In this document: piece after piece, positions 60,554 through 64,000 of the stretch
Numbering within the stretch: position 1 is the stretch's first letter
Layout of the letters: the number at the start of each line of letters is the position of its first letter
Origin: an uncultured Prevotellaceae bacterium
GTDB taxonomy: Bacteria; Bacteroidota; Bacteroidia; Bacteroidales; Bacteroidaceae
Reading direction: 5' to 3'
Assembly: GCA_900543815.1 (NCBI GenBank)
Contig: UQST01000013.1
Coordinates: forward strand, 1-64,000
DNA length: 64,000 nt
Translations under genes and position numbers: made by a program
The notes under the pieces: generated by a model
Told to the model about the DNA's origin: nothing
What the model saw: only the letters and a program-made list of their open reading frames with translations
Database searches by the model: none

Positions 60554-62092
60554 ATGGAAATGAAAAGACTATTGGCGCAGACGCTGCTTGCGGCGCTGTG
60601 CGGCTCGGCCGCGATGGCCCAGCGACTGGACATTACGCTCAAGGACAACAGTGTGGTATCCTATGATGTGTCCCAAATCCAGTACATGGAAGTGATGCCC
60701 CAGGGAGAGCCCGGGCAGCTGGACGGCTACTGGTACTTGGGTTATCGAGTGATGGGAGGAAGCACCGTGCACTATGACGGGTCGGAGAAGCTGACCTTCA
60801 GCGGCACCGTGCTCAAGTGGCTGAAGAGCAGCGGTGAGGAAATCTTCGACCTGACCTACAGCGAGGACTGCAAATCCTTCACCGCCGTGTCGCGCCAGAC
60901 GGGCGGAAAGACAACCTACGTCATTGCCGCCAACGAGGCCGACCTGCTGGTGCTCAAGGCAGGCACCGTGTGGAGGCACTTCTATAAGACACCCACAGCA
61001 GCACGCGAGGCGTCGGGGGTGGAGAGCTATCCCAACCGCGTGGAACTGGCGACCGTCGAACAGGTGTTGGCAAAGTACAAGAGCGGGTCAACCTATTCCT
61101 CCAAGACACCCATGGGCAAGCATTTCGAGAGATTCCTGGCTGCTACGGATGAGGACAAGGCCTGGCTGGAGGATGCCAGCAACCAGCCATCGTTCACAGT
61201 GGGCAATTACAAAAGCTGGAAAGCCAAGAGCGTGAAGCTCTACCCCTATGTGACACCCACTCCGGCCGACGTCAACCAGCACGCCATAGGCAACTGCTGC
61301 ATGTGTGCGGTGCTGGCATCGTTTGCCTACATATACCCTGGATTCATACAGGACATCATCTCGCAGCAGGGCACCAACTACGCTGTGAAGATGTTTGACC
61401 CGCAGGGCAATCTCATCACAGTGGTGGTGGACAACAAGTTTCTGTGCGACGGCAACGGCAATCTGGCGCAGTGCACCGGCAAGAACAATGCCGTCACCTG
61501 GGCCACGGTGCTCGAAAAGGCGCTCATGAAATGGGAGTCACGTTTCGGATGCAATGGCATCGAAGGTATCGGCACCGAGCATGCAGCACCACCCTTTACG
61601 GGCAGTGGCAACAGCTTCGCCATATCGCCCGGCACGCTCTATCCGGGTGAGATGCAGAAAGTGGTGGACTGGGCCGTGGAAAACGGCATGGTGGGCGTGG
61701 GCGGCTTCAACAAAGGAGGGCTCGTGTGTGGCACGCTCGAGAGCGTGACCGGCCATGCTTTCACCCTCATGCGCACCAGTTCGCCCGACAGTTATATGTG
61801 GACCATGCGCAACCCCTGGGGCAATGGCAGCGTGGATGGAAAACTGGAGATTCCCAACAGGCGCGCCATTCAGAAGACCATCGACTTCCGTCTGGTCTAT
61901 CCCGGAGCCGCAGAGCCGTTCAGAAAGGAGAACCTTGGCGGTTACACCGTGCCCAAGTGGACACCACGCAAGACCGACCTGGGTGTGGACAAGAGACTGC
62001 TCCGCCAGTGCGGCATAGAGCACTACGCTCCCATCGACGAGGTGGACGACGAAGCCTCTGACAATGACGGGGCGGCCCAAGGGGCAGAGTAG
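60554..62092 (+). CDS. Secreted calpain-like (C2 family) cysteine protease
   Basis: A 512-residue protein; the ATG at 60554 gives the signal peptide MEMKRLLAQTLLAALCGSAA to MA. An N-terminal part of about 220 residues (beta-rich, GYWYLGYRVMGGSTVHYDGS) precedes the catalytic region. The calpain triad is visible: Cys248 in QHAIGNCCMCAVLASFA (aligned with QGxLGDCW of calpains), His401 in SVTGHAFTLM, and Asn420 in MRNPWGNG. P. gingivalis Tpr is a known exported relative of the C2 family. No T9SS tail is obvious. It could digest peptides released by other secreted proteases, or be toxic to competitors; substrate unknown. An acidic, Asp/Glu-rich C-terminal stretch ends it. Confidence 0.85.
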   Translation: MEMKRLLAQTLLAALCGSAAMAQRLDITLKDNSVVSYDVSQIQYMEVMPQGEPGQLDGYWYLGYRVMGGSTVHYDGSEKLTFSGTVLKWLKSSGEEIFDLTYSEDCKSFTAVSRQTGGKTTYVIAANEADLLVLKAGTVWRHFYKTPTAAREASGVESYPNRVELATVEQVLAKYKSGSTYSSKTPMGKHFERFLAATDEDKAWLEDASNQPSFTVGNYKSWKAKSVKLYPYVTPTPADVNQHAIGNCCMCAVLASFAYIYPGFIQDIISQQGTNYAVKMFDPQGNLITVVVDNKFLCDGNGNLAQCTGKNNAVTWATVLEKALMKWESRFGCNGIEGIGTEHAAPPFTGSGNSFAISPGTLYPGEMQKVVDWAVENGMVGVGGFNKGGLVCGTLESVTGHAFTLMRTSSPDSYMWTMRNPWGNGSVDGKLEIPNRRAIQKTIDFRLVYPGAAEPFRKENLGGYTVPKWTPRKTDLGVDKRLLRQCGIEHYAPIDEVDDEASDNDGAAQGAE

Positions 62093-62118
62093 GGCGGTCA
62101 CAACATGCAGATTCCAAT

Positions 62119-62151
62119 GCCAGCCTGTGATGCTACGGGCAGCAGGCTGGC
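62119..62151 (+). terminator. Hairpin after the calpain-like gene
   Basis: GCCAGCCTG (62119-62127) pairs perfectly with CAGGCTGGC (62143-62151). No T-run follows, and the next ATG is 25 bases on, so it may affect translation of that gene instead. Confidence 0.4.
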
Positions 62152-62175
62152 GTACTTATATAAACGATACGACCT

Positions 62176-64000
62176 ATGACGTTGATTAAGGATTATCACA
62201 AGACGGCCATCATCGCCGGCGAGCGCAGGGTGAGTTATGCCGAATTGCTCAGGCGCATCACCCTGTTCGCCAAGCAGGTGCCGCAGGATGCGGGAAGCAG
62301 GACAGTAATTTTCAGCAAGAACCGCGAAGGCTGGGCATACGCCTTCTTCTCCGTGTGGCTGAACCGTGGCATAGCTGTTCCCGTGGATGCGTCATCCACT
62401 GTGGATGAGGTGGCCTACGTGCTGCGCGACTGTCGTCCCGACTATGTGTGGACCACGCGAAAGCGCCTCGACACCCTGAAGCCCGCCGTGGAGAAGGCCG
62501 GCATCACCGCCAGGATTCTGCTCATAGAGGACTACGAACTGGCCGATGACGCCGATATGGAGCCTGCCGACATAGACTACAAAGAGGCCGACACCGCCAT
62601 CATCATCTACACTTCGGGCACTACGGGGTCACCCAAGGGCGTCATGCTCTCCTTTGCCAACCTCATGGCCAACATACGTGGAGTGGCTGACGAGGTGCCT
62701 ATCTTCACGGAGAACCGACGCACCCTGGTGCTTCTCCCGCTCCATCATGTGCTGCCCCTGCAGGGCAGTCTCATCGCTCCGCTTACCAGGGGAGGAGGCA
62801 TCGCCATCTGTCCCACGCTGTCGGGCAAGGACATCATGGACACTCTGTGCCGCGGCCAGGTGGCCATCATGATAGGTGTCCCCCGCCTGTGGATGTCTAT
62901 ATATTATGGTATAAAGAAGAAGCTGGACGCACACTTCATCACACGCATGCTGTTTCGCCTGTGCGAGAAGGCCAATAGCCGCAAGCTCTCACGCCTCATC
63001 TTCGGCAGTGTGAGGAAGAAGATGGGCGGACACATTGACTATCTGGTGAGCGGAGGAGCGGCCCTCGACGTGGAGGTAGGCCGTGGTCTGCGCACCCTGG
63101 GGCTCGATGTCCTCGAAGGGTTTGGCATGACCGAGGCGGCTCCCATCATTACCTTCACCCGCCCCGGCGACATTGTGCCGGGCAGCGTAGGCCTTCCCTT
63201 GCCCTCGGTCGAGTGCAAGCTGGTCGATGGCGAGCTGTGTGCCAAGGGTCCCAATGTGATGCAGGGTTACTGGGAGAAGCCGGAGGAGACGGCCCAGGTA
63301 CTGGATGCTGACGGCTTTCTACACACAGGCGATCTGGCACGGACCGACGAGAAAGGACGCTACTACATCACTGGACGAAGGAAGGAAATCATTGTGCTGA
63401 GCAATGGCAAGAACGTGCAGCCCGACGAGATAGAGTTTAAGTTGGAGAAGTATGACGACTTCGTGCGCGAGGCCGCCGTGGTGCAGGACGGCGATATGCT
63501 GCGTGCCATCATCGTGCCACAGGAGAAGTGGGCCTTTGGCAAGACCGACCAGGAGCAGGAACAGTTGCTCAAGAAACTTGTGCTGGAGCCATACAACGCC
63601 GCTTCCACCAATTACAAGAAGGTGATGGGCGTCTTTGTCTATCACGGCGAACTGCCCCGTACCAGGATGGAGAAGCTGCAGCGCTTCAAGCTGAAGGCCA
63701 TTCTGGAGGCAGGCAAACACGAGTCTGACACCTCGCAGAGCCAGATGGTGGAGCCCACCTACCCCGAATACCAGATTCTCAAGGAGTATATCCAGGGCGA
63801 GAAGCACCTGCCTGTGCATCCCACAGACCACCTTGAGACTGACCTGGCATTCGACTCCCTCGACCGTGTAGGCCTGCAGGACTTCATCGAGCACACCTTC
63901 GGAATGAAAATCAACGCCGATGAGATGAGCAGCATACCCAATGTGACGGCCCTGGCCGAGATGGTGGTAGATGGCAAGACACGCATGGAAGTGGAGCAGA
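62176..64000 (+). CDS. Acyl-AMP ligase with acyl carrier domain (partial)
   Basis: The frame from ATG 62176 (MTLIKDYHKTAIIAGERRVS) runs to the window end without a stop (608 codons), so it is truncated only by the window. It is an ANL-superfamily adenylating enzyme: P-loop IIIYTSGTTGSPKGVMLSF, LEGFGMTEAAPIITF, and TGDLARTDEKGRYYITGRRK with the catalytic Lys region VLSNGKNVQPDEIE. An acyl carrier-like domain follows at about 570-608, with the phosphopantetheine Ser in LETDLAFDSLDRVGLQDF. FadD or acyl-ACP-synthetase-like activity is likely: it may load a fatty or aryl acid onto its own carrier. Further domains may lie beyond the edge. Confidence 0.9.
   Translation, partial: MTLIKDYHKTAIIAGERRVSYAELLRRITLFAKQVPQDAGSRTVIFSKNREGWAYAFFSVWLNRGIAVPVDASSTVDEVAYVLRDCRPDYVWTTRKRLDTLKPAVEKAGITARILLIEDYELADDADMEPADIDYKEADTAIIIYTSGTTGSPKGVMLSFANLMANIRGVADEVPIFTENRRTLVLLPLHHVLPLQGSLIAPLTRGGGIAICPTLSGKDIMDTLCRGQVAIMIGVPRLWMSIYYGIKKKLDAHFITRMLFRLCEKANSRKLSRLIFGSVRKKMGGHIDYLVSGGAALDVEVGRGLRTLGLDVLEGFGMTEAAPIITFTRPGDIVPGSVGLPLPSVECKLVDGELCAKGPNVMQGYWEKPEETAQVLDADGFLHTGDLARTDEKGRYYITGRRKEIIVLSNGKNVQPDEIEFKLEKYDDFVREAAVVQDGDMLRAIIVPQEKWAFGKTDQEQEQLLKKLVLEPYNAASTNYKKVMGVFVYHGELPRTRMEKLQRFKLKAILEAGKHESDTSQSQMVEPTYPEYQILKEYIQGEKHLPVHPTDHLETDLAFDSLDRVGLQDFIEHTFGMKINADEMSSIPNVTALAEMVVDGKTRMEVEQ

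Overview
The window looks like a chromosome segment from a Bacteroidales bacterium, most likely a GC-rich member of the Prevotellaceae or a close relative. The evidence is a complete core type IX secretion (T9SS) operon (porP, porK, porL, porM, porN), secreted proteins with Bacteroidetes-type C-terminal sorting tails, Bacteroidetes promoters (TAnnTTTG at -7, sometimes TTTG/TTG about 20 bp upstream), a DUF2795 protein, an SpmA-SpmB fusion, and few Shine-Dalgarno sites. The species cannot be fixed from sequence alone.

Layout. Positions 1-741 hold the tail of an unknown gene and a repeat-rich spacer. From 742 to 24083 nearly everything is on the minus strand: a GH127-like glycosidase, tRNA-Leu(UAG), nagB, a PD40/CxxCH lipoprotein, a DUF6057-like membrane protein, then two tandem copies of a two-gene module. 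Each module has one 1391-residue M60-like (enhancin-type) metallopeptidase and one 1203-residue discoidin-domain protein. All four proteins have signal peptides and T9SS-type tails. From 24450 to 28417 the plus strand carries a cobalamin adenosyltransferase pair, a DUF2795 gene, an AT-rich toxin-antitoxin cassette bounded by 20-bp direct repeats, and lrgAB-like genes. From 29055 to 40353 the minus strand is a housekeeping run (Gfo/Idh/MocA oxidoreductase, flippase, SpmAB, ruvB, ybeY, S41 protease, coaD, parE, GNAT-like protein). An OmpA-family porin and two small membrane proteins follow. From 43431 to 52729 lies the T9SS operon, continuing into a PorT-like barrel and priA. The rest holds a 7TM-HD (PgpH-like) hydrolase, gltX, waaA, a His/Met-rich secreted protein, an HdeD-like protein, a GNAT acetyltransferase, a secreted calpain-like protease and an AMP-ligase cut by the window edge.

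Working together. M60-like enzymes of gut Bacteroidetes are known to attack glycoproteins such as mucins. Here they adjoin discoidin-domain partners that probably bind glycans, and the first copy is in line with DUF6057, PD40 and nagB, which would feed glucosamine-6-phosphate to glycolysis. The T9SS operon 20 kb away could export these proteins. A glycoprotein-degrading system is therefore a reasonable inference, not a demonstrated fact.

The least expected signals are in the spacers. Four intergenic sites carry arrays of about four 22-bp units built on a palindromic core. An 88-bp tandem repeat copies the 3' end of a partner gene. A hairpin repeat recurs at two sites 30 kb apart, and a pair of mutually inverted palindromes lies at 381-475.
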